NCBI GenBank assembly: GCA_002297365.1
Contig: DBKT01000009.1
Span: 60,345-124,344, forward strand
DNA from: Caryophanales bacterium UBA743
Lineage (GTDB): Bacteria > Bacillota_I > Bacilli_A > RFN20 > CAG-826
Reading direction: 5' to 3'
DNA length: 64,000 bases
Made by a program: the position numbers and the translations under genes. The notes beneath the pieces were generated by a model. The model had not been told where the DNA came from and did not search any database. It saw only the letters and a program-made list of their open reading frames with translations. Shown here piece by piece: positions 18,316 through 27,798 of the stretch. The first letter of the stretch is position 1, and the number at the start of each line of letters is the position of its first letter.

Positions 18316-18331
18316 TTTATTTCTTTCTTTG

Positions 18332-19525
18332 TTACGCTAGTATTTCATCGATTGGCGTTCCAATTAGGTCTTCGCTTCTCTTCAATCCGAAGTTCTTAAG
18401 AATGGTCGCGCCAATATCTGAAAAGGTTGGTCTCTCTTCTAGATAGCGACCGTCAACTATGCTTGGAGAATAAACCAATAACGGAATCTTTTCCCTTGTG
18501 TGGTCGGTGCCTTTAAAGGTCGGATCATTTCCATGGTCGGCCGTAATCATTAAAAGATCGTCTTTTCTCATGACTTTAATCATTTCGCCGATTCTCTTGT
18601 CTAAATCTTCCAAGGCTCTTGCATAACCTGGAGCGTTTCTTCTATGTCCGTATTCGGAATCAAATTCGACTAGGTTTACGAAGCAAAGGCCCTTCCAGTC
18701 ATCGTTTTTGACTTGTTCTATCGTTTTGTCCATCCCATCCATATTGGAAATGGTATGAACGGTCTTTGTAACGCCTGCCATATCGAAAATATCCGCAATT
18801 TTACCGACGCAACTAGTCATAAAGCCGTTCTCTTGTAAAATTTCCATATCCGTTTTAAAAGGTGGCTTTAAAGCGTAGTCATGGCGATTTGGCGTGCGTT
18901 TGAAATTGTCTTTATTCGTTCCTACGAATGGACGAGCGATGATTCTTCCAACTCGATATTCCGGTCTAAGGCATATTTCACGAGCGATTTCGCAACAACG
19001 GTATAGTTCTTGAACTCCAGTCGTTCCCTCATGAGCGGCAATTTGAAGCACAGAATCCGAGGAAGTGTAAACGATTAAAGAGTTATCTCTCATTTGTTCT
19101 TCTCCCAGAACCTTTAAGATCTCAGTCCCACTCGAAGCGTAATTGCCTATGATTTTATGCCCCGTTTTCTTTTCCAATTCATCAATAAGCTCTTTAGGGA
19201 ATCCTGTGTCGGTAAACGTTTTGAAAGGCTCTTTGGTTAAAATCCCCATCATTTCCCAATGACCCGTTAAAGTGTCTTTGCCATTTGACGCTTCACGGCA
19301 ACGCAAAGCAAAACTATTTGGATGGCAATCAACTTTCTTGACGCCCTCAACATCGTCCAATTGGCCAACTCCGAAGCCTTCCATAAAAGGGACGTGAATT
19401 CCCCCAACGGATGCAGCCGCATGAGCCCACGTATTAGAGCCCACGTCGCCAAATTTGGCGGCATCGGGTTCTTCGCCCACGCCAGCGCTGTCAGCAACAA
19501 TCAAGAAGATTCTTTTAAATTTCAT
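18332..19525 (-). CDS. deoB: phosphopentomutase
   Basis: 397 aa. Interconverts (deoxy)ribose 1- and 5-phosphate in nucleoside salvage. An alkaline-phosphatase-superfamily fold: LIVADSAGVGEEPDA (metal Asp), GKDTLTGHWEMMG (nucleophile Thr), ITADHGNDPTFKGTDHTRE (metal ligands). AAGGAGG precedes the ATG. It lies directly downstream of xerD in the same direction, as in Bacillus (xerD-drm). It ends at a clear terminator. Confidence 0.96.
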   Translation of the reverse strand: MKFKRIFLIVADSAGVGEEPDAAKFGDVGSNTWAHAAASVGGIHVPFMEGFGVGQLDDVEGVKKVDCHPNSFALRCREASNGKDTLTGHWEMMGILTKEPFKTFTDTGFPKELIDELEKKTGHKIIGNYASSGTEILKVLGEEQMRDNSLIVYTSSDSVLQIAAHEGTTGVQELYRCCEIAREICLRPEYRVGRIIARPFVGTNKDNFKRTPNRHDYALKPPFKTDMEILQENGFMTSCVGKIADIFDMAGVTKTVHTISNMDGMDKTIEQVKNDDWKGLCFVNLVEFDSEYGHRRNAPGYARALEDLDKRIGEMIKVMRKDDLLMITADHGNDPTFKGTDHTREKIPLLVYSPSIVDGRYLEERPTFSDIGATILKNFGLKRSEDLIGTPIDEILA

Positions 19526-19571
19526 TTCTGATCCTCCTTAAGTTAGAAATACCTAACAACAAAATGATATT

Positions 19572-20456
19572 TCATTTTCTAGATGCATACAAATCATAGG
19601 CGCTCATAATACGTTTTGTCGATACTTCGGTATAAATTTGGGTCGTTGCGATATTCGAATGCCCGAGCATTTCTTGGACCGCTCTTAAGGAAGCACCATT
19701 CTCCAAAAGATGAGTCGCAAAACAATGCCTTAAAGTATGGGGAGAGACCGAAGAATCAATCCCTTTTTCTTCGGCGTATCGTTTAATTTGCATAAAGAAA
19801 TAAGTTCTTGATATGGCCTTTCCATCACGATTCAGGAAAATAATATCGGTATCTTTGGAACCTTTTACCCTTTTTCTTGGGCCGTCCATGTATTTGCGAA
19901 GAAATTCCAAGGCGAAGGAGGAAATGGGGACGCTACGCTGTTTATTTCCCTTTCCATAGACGGTAATCAGAGCGTTTTGCATATTCAGGTTGCGAAATTT
20001 TAAGGACAAAAGTTCGGAAACGCGGAGTCCTGTCGCATACATAAGCTCTAACATGGCTCTATCTCTCATTCCATTGTCTTTGGAGATGTCCGGCGCTTCT
20101 AATAATTCATCTACTTCTTCGTTGCTCATCACGAAAGGCAAACGTTTGGAGGATTTTGGCTTATCGACTTCCGGTATTTCTTCATGAAGGATGCCTTCCT
20201 CATTCAAAAAAGAGAAATAATTTCTTAAAAGGCTGTAACGTCTAAGTATTGTTGAGGAGGAACGAGCTAATTCATCTTGCTGGCGAATAAATTCCGGCAA
20301 CATGTCTACATTTAAATCATCGGTTGTTGCGATACTTGGGAAGGAAAGAAGAAAAATCTTAAAGTCTTCTCGGTAATTTTTTACTGTTATTTCGCTGACG
20401 CCACGCTCAACTCTTAAATATTGGACAAAAGCATCAAAGGATTCATCGATTTCCAT
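19572..20456 (-). CDS. xerD: tyrosine recombinase XerD
   Basis: 294 aa, full length. Resolves chromosome dimers at dif with XerC. The N-terminal SAM-like DNA-binding domain is followed by the catalytic set: Arg in YATGLRVSELLSL, HTLRHCFATH (His-x-x-Arg), GHSNIATTQIYT with the nucleophilic Tyr. The neighbours dinB and deoB suggest a housekeeping XerD rather than a phage integrase; nothing nearby looks like a mobile element. The start overlaps the end of dinB by 14 nt. Confidence 0.93.
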   Translation of the reverse strand: MEIDESFDAFVQYLRVERGVSEITVKNYREDFKIFLLSFPSIATTDDLNVDMLPEFIRQQDELARSSSTILRRYSLLRNYFSFLNEEGILHEEIPEVDKPKSSKRLPFVMSNEEVDELLEAPDISKDNGMRDRAMLELMYATGLRVSELLSLKFRNLNMQNALITVYGKGNKQRSVPISSFALEFLRKYMDGPRKRVKGSKDTDIIFLNRDGKAISRTYFFMQIKRYAEEKGIDSSVSPHTLRHCFATHLLENGASLRAVQEMLGHSNIATTQIYTEVSTKRIMSAYDLYASRK

Positions 20457-21633
20457 TCTTTTTATTTACCTCGCTGGCTATTTTTAAAGCAGGTTTTTTC
20501 ATTTTGCGATTTAATTCGTTCACCAAAAGCTTTGTTTTATCCATTTTTTCGTATTCTTCGAAATTCCAAATATTCATCTGAACGGTTTCTTCCGACGGAT
20601 TATATAAGTTTTGCAAAGTTACGCCTACCAGACGAAGCATAATCCCAAGATAATTGGAATCGTATAGTTTGGAAACCGTTTCGAAAATGATTTCGCCATC
20701 ATCCGTTCCTTCTTGAAGGCTTACGGACTTATTATGATTCGTAAAATCACTGTCTTTGATGACCAAAACGACCGTTTTGCCTTTCTTGCGTTCGCGTTTA
20801 ACGCCTTCAGCAACTTCCATCGAAAGGTCTCTTAGTTTATTTTTAATGACATATTCTTCGTTTGTGTCATATGGAAAGGTCTCGCTATGTCCGAGAGATT
20901 TTGGGTCATAAGGAGTCGGATCGACGAAGTCGTCCCCATAACCATTGATTTCTTCTTTGATAATAAGGAAATATTTCCCGAAAAGCGTTTTTATCTCAGC
21001 ATCGTCTTGATCAACTTTCTTCTTTAAGTCGCCAATGGTCACAATGCCAGCATCCATTAATTTAGCCGAGGTTTTCTTTCCGATGCCAAAAAAAGATTCG
21101 ATAGGCAAGGGATACAGCGTTTCGTTAAGACTGCGACGGTATAGGAAGGTGAGCCCCAGAGGTTTTTTCATATCACTGGCCATTTTGGCAAGGAATTTGG
21201 TCGGCGCTACTCCTATCGAGCATTTCAGACCGATTTCTTTTAATAAATCATCCATGATTTTTTGGAAATATGCTTTGGGGCTCGCGACACGCATGCAAGC
21301 TTCGGTCATATCGACATATCCTTCATCGATGGAGGCCTCTTCGATCAAAAGGGAGTAACGTTTTAAAAAAGAGAAAAAGGAGCGAGACATCATCTCATAA
21401 TAAGCGAAATCAGGTTTAACGAAGATTCCTTCTGGGCAAAGACGCTTTGCTTCGAAATAAGGCATTGCGGAATGCACGCCGAATTCTCTCGCTTTATAAG
21501 AAGCCGTTGAAACGACTCCGCGGCCTGATTCGTTACAGACTATAACCGGCTTACCGATTAATTCCGGATTTTTAATTTCCTCACAAGTCGCAAAAAACGC
21601 ATTGAGGTCTATATGCATAATCACCTTGCTCAT
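20443..21633 (-). CDS. dinB: DNA polymerase IV (Y family)
   Basis: 396 aa translesion polymerase. Palm/finger motifs: VIMHIDLNAFFATCEE with the metal Asp, and EEASIDEGYVDMT with the second acidic pair. Thumb and little-finger domains follow. Start choice is uncertain: ATG at 21633 has a TACAAT box 7 nt upstream and no Shine-Dalgarno sequence (leaderless layout), while ATG at 21618 has AAGGTGA 4 nt upstream. No LexA-like site is visible. It overlaps xerD. Confidence 0.92.
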   Translation of the reverse strand: MSKVIMHIDLNAFFATCEEIKNPELIGKPVIVCNESGRGVVSTASYKAREFGVHSAMPYFEAKRLCPEGIFVKPDFAYYEMMSRSFFSFLKRYSLLIEEASIDEGYVDMTEACMRVASPKAYFQKIMDDLLKEIGLKCSIGVAPTKFLAKMASDMKKPLGLTFLYRRSLNETLYPLPIESFFGIGKKTSAKLMDAGIVTIGDLKKKVDQDDAEIKTLFGKYFLIIKEEINGYGDDFVDPTPYDPKSLGHSETFPYDTNEEYVIKNKLRDLSMEVAEGVKRERKKGKTVVLVIKDSDFTNHNKSVSLQEGTDDGEIIFETVSKLYDSNYLGIMLRLVGVTLQNLYNPSEETVQMNIWNFEEYEKMDKTKLLVNELNRKMKKPALKIASEVNKKNGNR

Positions 21634-21640
21634 CAAGGAT

Positions 21641-21646
21641 ATTGTA
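21641..21646 (-). promoter_or_regulatory. -10 box of dinB, probably leaderless
   Basis: TACAAT on the minus strand ends 7 nt before ATG 21633. The -35 region is weak. Confidence 0.35.
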
Positions 21647-21681
21647 AGCAAAAAAACCAGCGAAAGAAAATGTTAATAAAA

Positions 21682-23472
21682 TTAAGATTTTTTCAAGATG
21701 TAATCGTAAATTTGATTTACCGATATACCATAACGTTTCTCTTGATTTTGAACCGAATCATGAGCTATGAAATCGTTCGGAAGGCTGAAGAAAGTTGCTT
21801 TTCCATGGAAATGATTCTCAAATAAGTATTTTTTTACTGATTCACTAAACCCATTCTCTGTCCCATATGCGTCATAAATGACAAGTTCCTTGTAGCGCAG
21901 CAATTCCTGAAAGACCGTCTCATCAAAAGGATTAAGGAATAACGGATTCACTAAAGTTCCATCGTATCCAGCTTGAAGCAATTTATCGAACAATTCTTTT
22001 CCGTGCGGTCCCAAAGCGATAACGGCTTGTTTCTTTTGATTGCCTTTTTGAACGATTTTCCATTTCAAAAACTCGAGTTTTTCTCTTTTTTCCGTTTCTT
22101 TAAGGTTTTCAAAGATGCCCAAATAGCGTATGGCGAAAACTCCATGTCCTTTTTCCATGGACAAATCCATCAATGCTCTTGCTTCAGACAATGTCGATGG
22201 CATCGAAATAATAATGCCAGGGATGCTTCGCAAGAAACCCACATCGTAAATGCCCATGTGGGTTTCGCCGTTTTTCCCGATTAGCCCAACGCGGTCCACC
22301 AAAAGTGTCATATCCGCGTGAATTCTTGCGCAATCATGAAGAATCTCATCGTACGCTCTTTGCAAAAAAGTCGAATACACACAGAGAATTGGATGAATCC
22401 CTCGAAGCGTTATCGCTCCGGTGAAAACAGCCGCATGCTCTTCTGAAATTCCCATATCAAAGCAACGTTCAGGATAAGTGTCGAATGCCGATTCCAACAA
22501 ACTTCCCTTAATCATGGCTGGACAAATCAAAACTGATTCGGGGTTATTTCTTAAAGCTTCGCAGCAAAGATCGCCCATGAACTTAGAAAAGGAAATCTGA
22601 TTTGCATGCTTATTTTTCGGTAAACCGGTATCTATGTCAAAAGGCGCGGTGTAATGCCAATCTCCACTTTCGTCATTCTCGGCAAAAGAATATCCTTTTC
22701 CTTTCTTTGTGAAAGTGTGCACAATAACTGATTTTTTAGAGCGCTTCGCTTTCTGAAAAGCTTCGTCTAGAGCACTGATATCATGGCCATTCACAGGGCC
22801 AATATATTCAAGCCCAAGTTCCTCAAAAATCGTTTTGTTGTTTAATTTGATATGTGGGTGCTTTGCCTTTTCTTCGTCATCATAGGTCGGAGAGATGCTG
22901 CGTAAGACATTTTCTAGCCCTCCAACAGGCTTAGAAATCGACATATCGTTGTCGTTTAGTACGATAATCACCTTGTTTTTACGGCAAGCGATGTTGTTTA
23001 AAGCCTCAAAAGAAACCCCATTTGCTAAAGAAGCATCCCCAATGAGCACCACGACATTAAAATCTTCGCCTTTCATATCACGGGCGATCGCGAAAGCTTC
23101 CCCTCCGGAAAGAGCCGTGGAGCTATGCCCCGCTTCAAAACAATCATAAGGTGATTCCGCGCGTTTGATGAAACCGGATGGCCCATCAAATTCATTCAGT
23201 TTGCTTAAATCTCTGCCCGTCAGGATCTTATGAACATAACATTGGTGGCCAACATCAAAAAGAAGCTTGTCTTTTGGGAAATCGAAAGAACGGTAAAGGG
23301 CAACCGTAAGCTCGACGATCCCTAAATTGCTGGATAAATGCCCACCGCAAAGCGAGACGTCTTCAAGTATTTCCTGACGGATTTGAGCACAAAGATCTCT
23401 GAGGGCGCTTTCGTCCATTTCTTTCACTATATTCGGATTTTTAAGTTGTTTTAAATCTACTATTTTATTCAT
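21682..23472 (-). CDS. dxs: 1-deoxy-D-xylulose-5-phosphate synthase
   Basis: 596 aa thiamine-diphosphate enzyme, the entry step of the MEP pathway. GGHLSSNLG, GHSSTALSGG and the ThDP motif GDASLANGVSFEALNN are in the N-terminal domain; the transketolase-like middle domain has the SEEHAAVFTGAI segment. It follows xseB, as in Bacillus, but the usual ispA between them is missing. With ispG and ispH it supplies isoprenoids. An 11-bp-phased repeat lies in its short upstream gap. Confidence 0.95.
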   Translation of the reverse strand: MNKIVDLKQLKNPNIVKEMDESALRDLCAQIRQEILEDVSLCGGHLSSNLGIVELTVALYRSFDFPKDKLLFDVGHQCYVHKILTGRDLSKLNEFDGPSGFIKRAESPYDCFEAGHSSTALSGGEAFAIARDMKGEDFNVVVLIGDASLANGVSFEALNNIACRKNKVIIVLNDNDMSISKPVGGLENVLRSISPTYDDEEKAKHPHIKLNNKTIFEELGLEYIGPVNGHDISALDEAFQKAKRSKKSVIVHTFTKKGKGYSFAENDESGDWHYTAPFDIDTGLPKNKHANQISFSKFMGDLCCEALRNNPESVLICPAMIKGSLLESAFDTYPERCFDMGISEEHAAVFTGAITLRGIHPILCVYSTFLQRAYDEILHDCARIHADMTLLVDRVGLIGKNGETHMGIYDVGFLRSIPGIIISMPSTLSEARALMDLSMEKGHGVFAIRYLGIFENLKETEKREKLEFLKWKIVQKGNQKKQAVIALGPHGKELFDKLLQAGYDGTLVNPLFLNPFDETVFQELLRYKELVIYDAYGTENGFSESVKKYLFENHFHGKATFFSLPNDFIAHDSVQNQEKRYGISVNQIYDYILKKS

Positions 23473-23480
23473 AAATATCT

Positions 23481-23495
23481 ACTAATATCATACTA
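23481..23495. repeat. two phased 11-bp ACTA units between xseB and dxs
   Basis: TACTAAT twice with ACTA at 23,481 and 23,492. It lies 9 nt past the xseB stop and just upstream of the dxs ATG. Confidence 0.5.
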
Positions 23496-23504
23496 ATAAA
23501 AAAA

Positions 23505-23708
23505 TTATTTATCAGTATTTGTCGTAACTTCCTTAATTTTCTTTTCAGCGTCATCCAAAGTTGTCTGAAGCTCTTTAATCAAAGCAGTTCCTTCCTGATA
23601 AAGCTTTAAGGATTCTTCTAACGGAAGGACAGAATTTTCCACTTTTTCAACAATTTCGTCTAAACGTTTCATCTTTTCTTCAAAAGACATCTTCTTCTCC
23701 ATTTTCAT
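23505..23708 (-). CDS. xseB: exodeoxyribonuclease VII small subunit
   Basis: 67 aa. The family signature SFEEKMKRLDEIVEKVE, then LPLEESLKLYQEGTALIK, gives the coiled-coil that binds XseA. ExoVII degrades single-stranded DNA from both ends. Overlaps xseA by 4 nt. The first Met or the one at codon 3 could be used. Confidence 0.95.
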   Translation of the reverse strand: MKMEKKMSFEEKMKRLDEIVEKVENSVLPLEESLKLYQEGTALIKELQTTLDDAEKKIKEVTTNTDK

Positions 23709-24913
23709 TGCTCTCCTAAAACTTTCGATTCGATTATACCATCTTTTAGTTTTGTTTTAATTTTTTGACCTTTGGAGACATTTTTAGCTGACGTGATTGG
23801 CGCACCGTCTTCCCCAAACGTGATAGAATATCCTCTTTTAACAATGTTGTCTGGATTTATGGATTTCAGCCTGGATTCATAAGATTTTGTCTTATCTAAA
23901 AGAGAGGAAATATAGAATGTTATCGCTCTGGAAAGGCGATCTTGCTTATCTTTCAGCTCTTCTTTGTTTCTTTCGTAAATCGAGGCTGGATTAAGGAAAA
24001 ATTGCCTTTTTGCAAGGGATGCGAGTTTTTCCTTGTCGTTGCGAACTTTGTTCAGAAGGCTCTCTTGCAATTCTTCTTCTTTGCTTAACAAATCGTTACG
24101 AACATCAATTTGATTAGGCGTTGCCGCTTCCGCTGCTGCCGTTGGCGTTGAAACACGCAAATCCGCGACGTAATCTAGCAAAGTGAAATCGATTTCGTGT
24201 CCCACGGCCGAAATGAAAGGGAATGGGCATTTAGCGAAGTCTCTTACAAGGGCTTCGTCATTGAAGGCAGATAAATCCTCGCTAGAGCCCCCGCCACGGG
24301 CGACGATTAAAGTATCAATCTCACACTCTTCCGCTTTATTTAAGGCCATTATTATGCTTTTAGGAGCATCCAAGCCTTGCACTTGGGCGTAGAAAAAGAG
24401 AATTTTCGTCAAAGGCCAGCGTCGAAGGATGTTTCTTCTTAAATCCGATTCGGCTGCGCTGTTTCTCCCAACAATGATTCCGATTGTGCTTGGCATAGAA
24501 GGGATTTTTCTTTTTCTCGCTTGGTCAAAAAGCCCATCTTTGGCCAGTTTTTTCTTTAGATTCTCTAAGGCCAAAAGGGAAGCGCCAAGGCCAAATAGCT
24601 CTAAAGTGAACACTTGAAGGCTGTAACGTCCTCTCGCTGCATAAACGGTTATGTTCCCAAAGGCAATCACTTCATCGCCATCCTTTGGGAGAAAGGAAAG
24701 ACGGGAAGCATAATTTCCCCATAAAAGACAAGAGATAACGCTGCCGTTTTCGTCTTTCAGATCGAAAAAAACACCGCTACGGTATGTTTTCCAGTTACTA
24801 ATCTCCCCTTTGACATATAGCCCCCGTAAATCGGCCTCTCCCTCTAATTTATATTTAATGAGCGTGTTGAGGCTGGTAACGGAGATGTAAGGTAAATCGT
24901 TTCTTTCAGACAT
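23705..24913 (-). CDS. xseA: exodeoxyribonuclease VII large subunit
   Basis: 402 aa. N-terminal OB-fold (YVKGEISNWKTYRSGVFFDL) followed by the catalytic domain with GIIVGRNSAAESDL, VARGGGSSEDLSAFND and FISAVGHEIDFTLLDYVAD, then coiled-coil. Its stop region overlaps xseB and its start overlaps nusB by 8 nt. In Bacillus folD lies between nusB and xseA; it is missing here. Confidence 0.96.
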   Translation of the reverse strand: MSERNDLPYISVTSLNTLIKYKLEGEADLRGLYVKGEISNWKTYRSGVFFDLKDENGSVISCLLWGNYASRLSFLPKDGDEVIAFGNITVYAARGRYSLQVFTLELFGLGASLLALENLKKKLAKDGLFDQARKRKIPSMPSTIGIIVGRNSAAESDLRRNILRRWPLTKILFFYAQVQGLDAPKSIIMALNKAEECEIDTLIVARGGGSSEDLSAFNDEALVRDFAKCPFPFISAVGHEIDFTLLDYVADLRVSTPTAAAEAATPNQIDVRNDLLSKEEELQESLLNKVRNDKEKLASLAKRQFFLNPASIYERNKEELKDKQDRLSRAITFYISSLLDKTKSYESRLKSINPDNIVKRGYSITFGEDGAPITSAKNVSKGQKIKTKLKDGIIESKVLGEQ

Positions 24914-25319
24914 TCTTGACTAAAACCTTATCCAATATGGCATTGATAAAGCCTTTTGCTTTCGGGTCGAGATATTTTTTGGCGTATTCCACGCCGACAT
25001 TGATGACAATCTTTTTGCTTACTTCTTCGGTATCGTAGAAGAAATGGCAATAGCAATACAAAAGAAGAGCCTGTTCTAGATGGTCTAAACGGTTCCAAGT
25101 CCAGCCCCTCATATGCTCTTCATAGACGGGGATGATTTCTTTCATGTGCTTAATGGCGGCAATGACCATTCTTTTGACGAATGTATCCGCATTTTCATAA
25201 GGCGTTTCGCAAAGGGAAGAAATCAATTCTTCCAAATCAATGGTTTTTCCCATTTCCGTATAGAGAAGAACGTCATAGATTGCGGCGATTGTTTTTTCTT
25301 CTGCTTGTTTACGGTGCAT
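24906..25319 (-). CDS. nusB: transcription antitermination factor NusB
   Basis: 137 aa all-helical RNA-binding protein of the rRNA antitermination complex. It begins with the conserved Arg-containing helix (MHRKQAEEKTIAAIYDVLLY) and has the GWTWNRLDHLEQALLLY and NVGVEYAKKYLDPKAKGFIN segments found in the family. AGAGGTAA precedes the ATG. It heads a nusB-xseA-xseB-dxs operon. A perfect 14-bp palindrome lies 24 bp upstream. Confidence 0.92.
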   Translation of the reverse strand: MHRKQAEEKTIAAIYDVLLYTEMGKTIDLEELISSLCETPYENADTFVKRMVIAAIKHMKEIIPVYEEHMRGWTWNRLDHLEQALLLYCYCHFFYDTEEVSKKIVINVGVEYAKKYLDPKAKGFINAILDKVLVKNV

Positions 25320-25342
25320 GGCTATTACCTCTAAAGATCAAT

Positions 25343-25356
25343 GTTCGTTTTCGAAC
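25343..25356. promoter_or_regulatory. 14-bp palindrome upstream of nusB
   Basis: GTTCG-TTTT-CGAAC is a perfect inverted repeat between the asp23 terminator and nusB. It is a possible operator. It is not a Bacillus LexA box, where the half sites face the other way. Confidence 0.3.
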
Positions 25357-25414
25357 TTCAAAAGTTTACACCAAAGACAAGATATTTTGTAGAGGAAAAC
25401 GCTTCGAAAGGAAA

Positions 25415-25440
25415 AAGAAAACGCTCTTTCAGAGCGCTTC
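25415..25440 (-). terminator. intrinsic terminator after tkt-asp23
   Basis: On the minus strand AAGCGCTCT pairs with AGAGCGTT across a GAA loop, followed by TTCTTTTT. Confidence 0.75.
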
Positions 25441-25449
25441 CTATTTTTC

Positions 25450-25794
25450 TTATTTAGAAAGAGAAGAAACTTTGATATGAACCCTAAAAGGAACGGTTTC
25501 GCACATCATAAGCAAAGCGTCTGCAACACTATTTTGGATATTGGTGCAAACCTCACCGACAGATTCCCCTTTTTTGATGGAAACGTCTAAATTAATGTCG
25601 ATTCTCCCGTCTTTTCTAAAAAAGACTTTCACAGGGTTCGTCATCTTGAAAATAGCATTCTTGCGACTTTTGAAAACCGAAGCCCCAGAAACATGGTTCG
25701 TTGCCGTCTCGACGATCGTTATGAAAGCGCGGTGGGAAATCCCCATGGTTCCATATGGGCTAAAATTGTTTAAGAAATAATAATCACGGCTCAT
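25450..25794 (-). CDS. Asp23/Gls24 family envelope protein (YqhY-like)
   Basis: 114 aa Asp23/DUF322 protein. It has the family pattern GTMGISHRAFITIVETATNHVSG in the N-terminal half (rearranged loops shorter than usual), then DGRIDINLDVSIKKGESVGEV and IQNSVADALLMM. Such proteins lie near nusB in Bacilli; in Bacillus YqhY is linked to control of fatty-acid synthesis. The start is 9 nt after the tkt stop, with TGAGAG upstream, so it is likely co-transcribed with tkt. Confidence 0.8.
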   Translation of the reverse strand: MSRDYYFLNNFSPYGTMGISHRAFITIVETATNHVSGASVFKSRKNAIFKMTNPVKVFFRKDGRIDINLDVSIKKGESVGEVCTNIQNSVADALLMMCETVPFRVHIKVSSLSK

Positions 25795-25803
25795 GCTCTC
25801 ATT

Positions 25804-27786
25804 TTACTCATCTTTGATGATGGCTTCAACTTTCTTCGTAATTTCCTCAGGGGTGAAACCAAAGAATTTCAAGACTTCGTTTGCGGGGGCACTGCGTCCG
25901 AATTCGTCTAAAGATATAACGTGGTCGGCATATTTGTACCATGTGGCACCCGAAGCCATTTCTAAAGCGATGCGTTTGTTTCTAGGAAGAGCGAGAATCT
26001 TAGCCTGTCCTTCTTTCGAGAGCATATCAAAGCGGTTTGTTGATGGCATCGAGATAACATCGATATAAATTCCTTTTTCGGCCAAGGATTTTTGAACGGA
26101 GATGGCTAAAGAAACCTCACTTCCTGAGGCGATGATTTCATACTGGGCGTTTTTATCGGCCTTAGAAATCAAATAGGCTCCTTGCGCCACTTTTTCTTCG
26201 CTTGAGTTTTTTTCTAATGGAAGATTTTGTCTAGTGAGGATTAAAGCGGTCGGATGATCTTTGCTTGCCAAAGCCAATTTCCATGCTCCGAACATCTCGC
26301 GGTCATCGCAAGGACGAATCGTGTCTAACCCAGGGATGGTTCTTAAAGCCGCCAATTGTTCGATCGGCTCATGAGTTGGCCCATCTTCTCCAACGGCAAT
26401 AGAATCGTGAGAAAGAAGGAAAATAGCAGGGACTCTCTCCAAAGAAGCCATGCGAATGGCGTTTTTGAAGTAGTCACTAAAGACCATGAAGCTTCCCACA
26501 TAACTAACAAGACCGCCATGAAGAAGAATGCCGTTTTGGGCGGCTGCCATAAAGAATTCACGAATGCCAAAGTTGATGTTTTTAGCATTTCTATGTTCAG
26601 GAGAAAAGCCTGGGTCGCCAGGAATGTTTGTTTTAACGGACGAAGCAACGTCTGCGCTTCCCCCAAAGCTGAAAGGCAGTTTATTAACCATCTCAAGCAA
26701 GAAACGTTCAGAAGCATTTCTGGTTGATTCGTTTTCTTTCAGCTCCGGAGAGACGATGGAATAATCTTCAATATTCCTTTGGAAACCGTTTTCGAAATCG
26801 CGATATGACGCAGGATGTTCCAAAGCATACGCTTTCCTTTCCCTTTCGTAAGCCTGATAGGCCTCTTCCCCACGTTTTGCAAAACTATCCTTCAAATCTT
26901 GATAAACGTCCTCGTCCACACGGAAGGGAATATAGCCTTTCACAAATTTTTCTTCCGAAGCCTCATAGTCTTCTTTCTTTAGCGGGGCGCCATGAGTCTT
27001 GCTAGAACCCTGATTAGAGGTTCCAAAGCCAATAAAGGTATGAATAAGAATCATCGTTGGTTTCGAAGATTTTTTCGCCTCAGACAAGGCTTCGTTAATC
27101 TTAGAAACGTCATTCCCGTCGAAAACCTCTAATGTATTCCACTCCGCCGCTTCAAAACGTTTTCTCACATCTTCGCTCATAGAATTGGAGGTTGGCCCAT
27201 CCAAGGTAGATGTGTTTTGATCGTAAATAAGGATCAGCTTATTCAATTTCTGATGGCCCGCAAAAGAAATCGCTTCTTGAGAGATGCCCTCTTCCAAACA
27301 CCCATCGCCACATAAACAATATGTGCGATGGTTCATGATTCTTTCGCCTTCCGGGTATGTGGCGCGAAGCTTTTCCTCAGCCATGGCCATGCCAACAGCT
27401 TGAGCGATGCCTTGCCCTAATGGGCCTGCGGTCGCATCGACTCCGCATGTCACGCCATATTCTGGATGTCCAGGAGTGCGACTATTCAGCTGTCGGAATT
27501 CTTTAAGATCGTCCATCGTTAAGTCATATCCGGCTATATGAAGCATGGCGTAAAGAAGGGCGCTGTTATGGCCGCTAGAAAGCACAAAGCGATCGCGATT
27601 GATCCAAGATGGATGCTTGGGGTCGGTAATCAAATGATATTTGAAAAGAACGTACATGGCGGGCGCGATATCCAAAGCCATTCCTGGATGCCCACTATTC
27701 GCTTTTTGAATTTCGTCTAGAAGAAGACAGCGAATGCTGTTGATGGATTTTTCGTCTTGGTGTTTTGGGGATTGATTCTCGGCCAT
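25804..27786 (-). CDS. tkt: transketolase
   Basis: 660 aa, full length. Thiamine-diphosphate enzyme of the non-oxidative pentose phosphate pathway. Visible: SGHPGMALDIAPAMY, the ThDP motif GDGCLEEGISQEAISFAGH and NTSTLDGPT, then the middle domain FGIREFFMAAAQNG and SHDSIAVGEDGPTHEPIEQL. A good AGAAAGGAAAT ribosome site precedes ATG. An 11-bp-phased repeat lies just upstream of that site. Confidence 0.96.
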   Translation of the reverse strand: MAENQSPKHQDEKSINSIRCLLLDEIQKANSGHPGMALDIAPAMYVLFKYHLITDPKHPSWINRDRFVLSSGHNSALLYAMLHIAGYDLTMDDLKEFRQLNSRTPGHPEYGVTCGVDATAGPLGQGIAQAVGMAMAEEKLRATYPEGERIMNHRTYCLCGDGCLEEGISQEAISFAGHQKLNKLILIYDQNTSTLDGPTSNSMSEDVRKRFEAAEWNTLEVFDGNDVSKINEALSEAKKSSKPTMILIHTFIGFGTSNQGSSKTHGAPLKKEDYEASEEKFVKGYIPFRVDEDVYQDLKDSFAKRGEEAYQAYERERKAYALEHPASYRDFENGFQRNIEDYSIVSPELKENESTRNASERFLLEMVNKLPFSFGGSADVASSVKTNIPGDPGFSPEHRNAKNINFGIREFFMAAAQNGILLHGGLVSYVGSFMVFSDYFKNAIRMASLERVPAIFLLSHDSIAVGEDGPTHEPIEQLAALRTIPGLDTIRPCDDREMFGAWKLALASKDHPTALILTRQNLPLEKNSSEEKVAQGAYLISKADKNAQYEIIASGSEVSLAISVQKSLAEKGIYIDVISMPSTNRFDMLSKEGQAKILALPRNKRIALEMASGATWYKYADHVISLDEFGRSAPANEVLKFFGFTPEEITKKVEAIIKDE

Positions 27787-27798
27787 ATATTTCCTTTC

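Noticed and set aside
19572..20456. Tyrosine recombinase as a phage integrase
   Set aside because: Length, motifs and the dinB/deoB neighbours fit housekeeping XerD; no phage genes or attachment repeats are visible.
25343..25356. LexA/SOS box upstream of nusB
   Set aside because: The half sites are GTTCG-N4-CGAAC, the reverse of the Bacillus CGAAC-N4-GTTCG arrangement.
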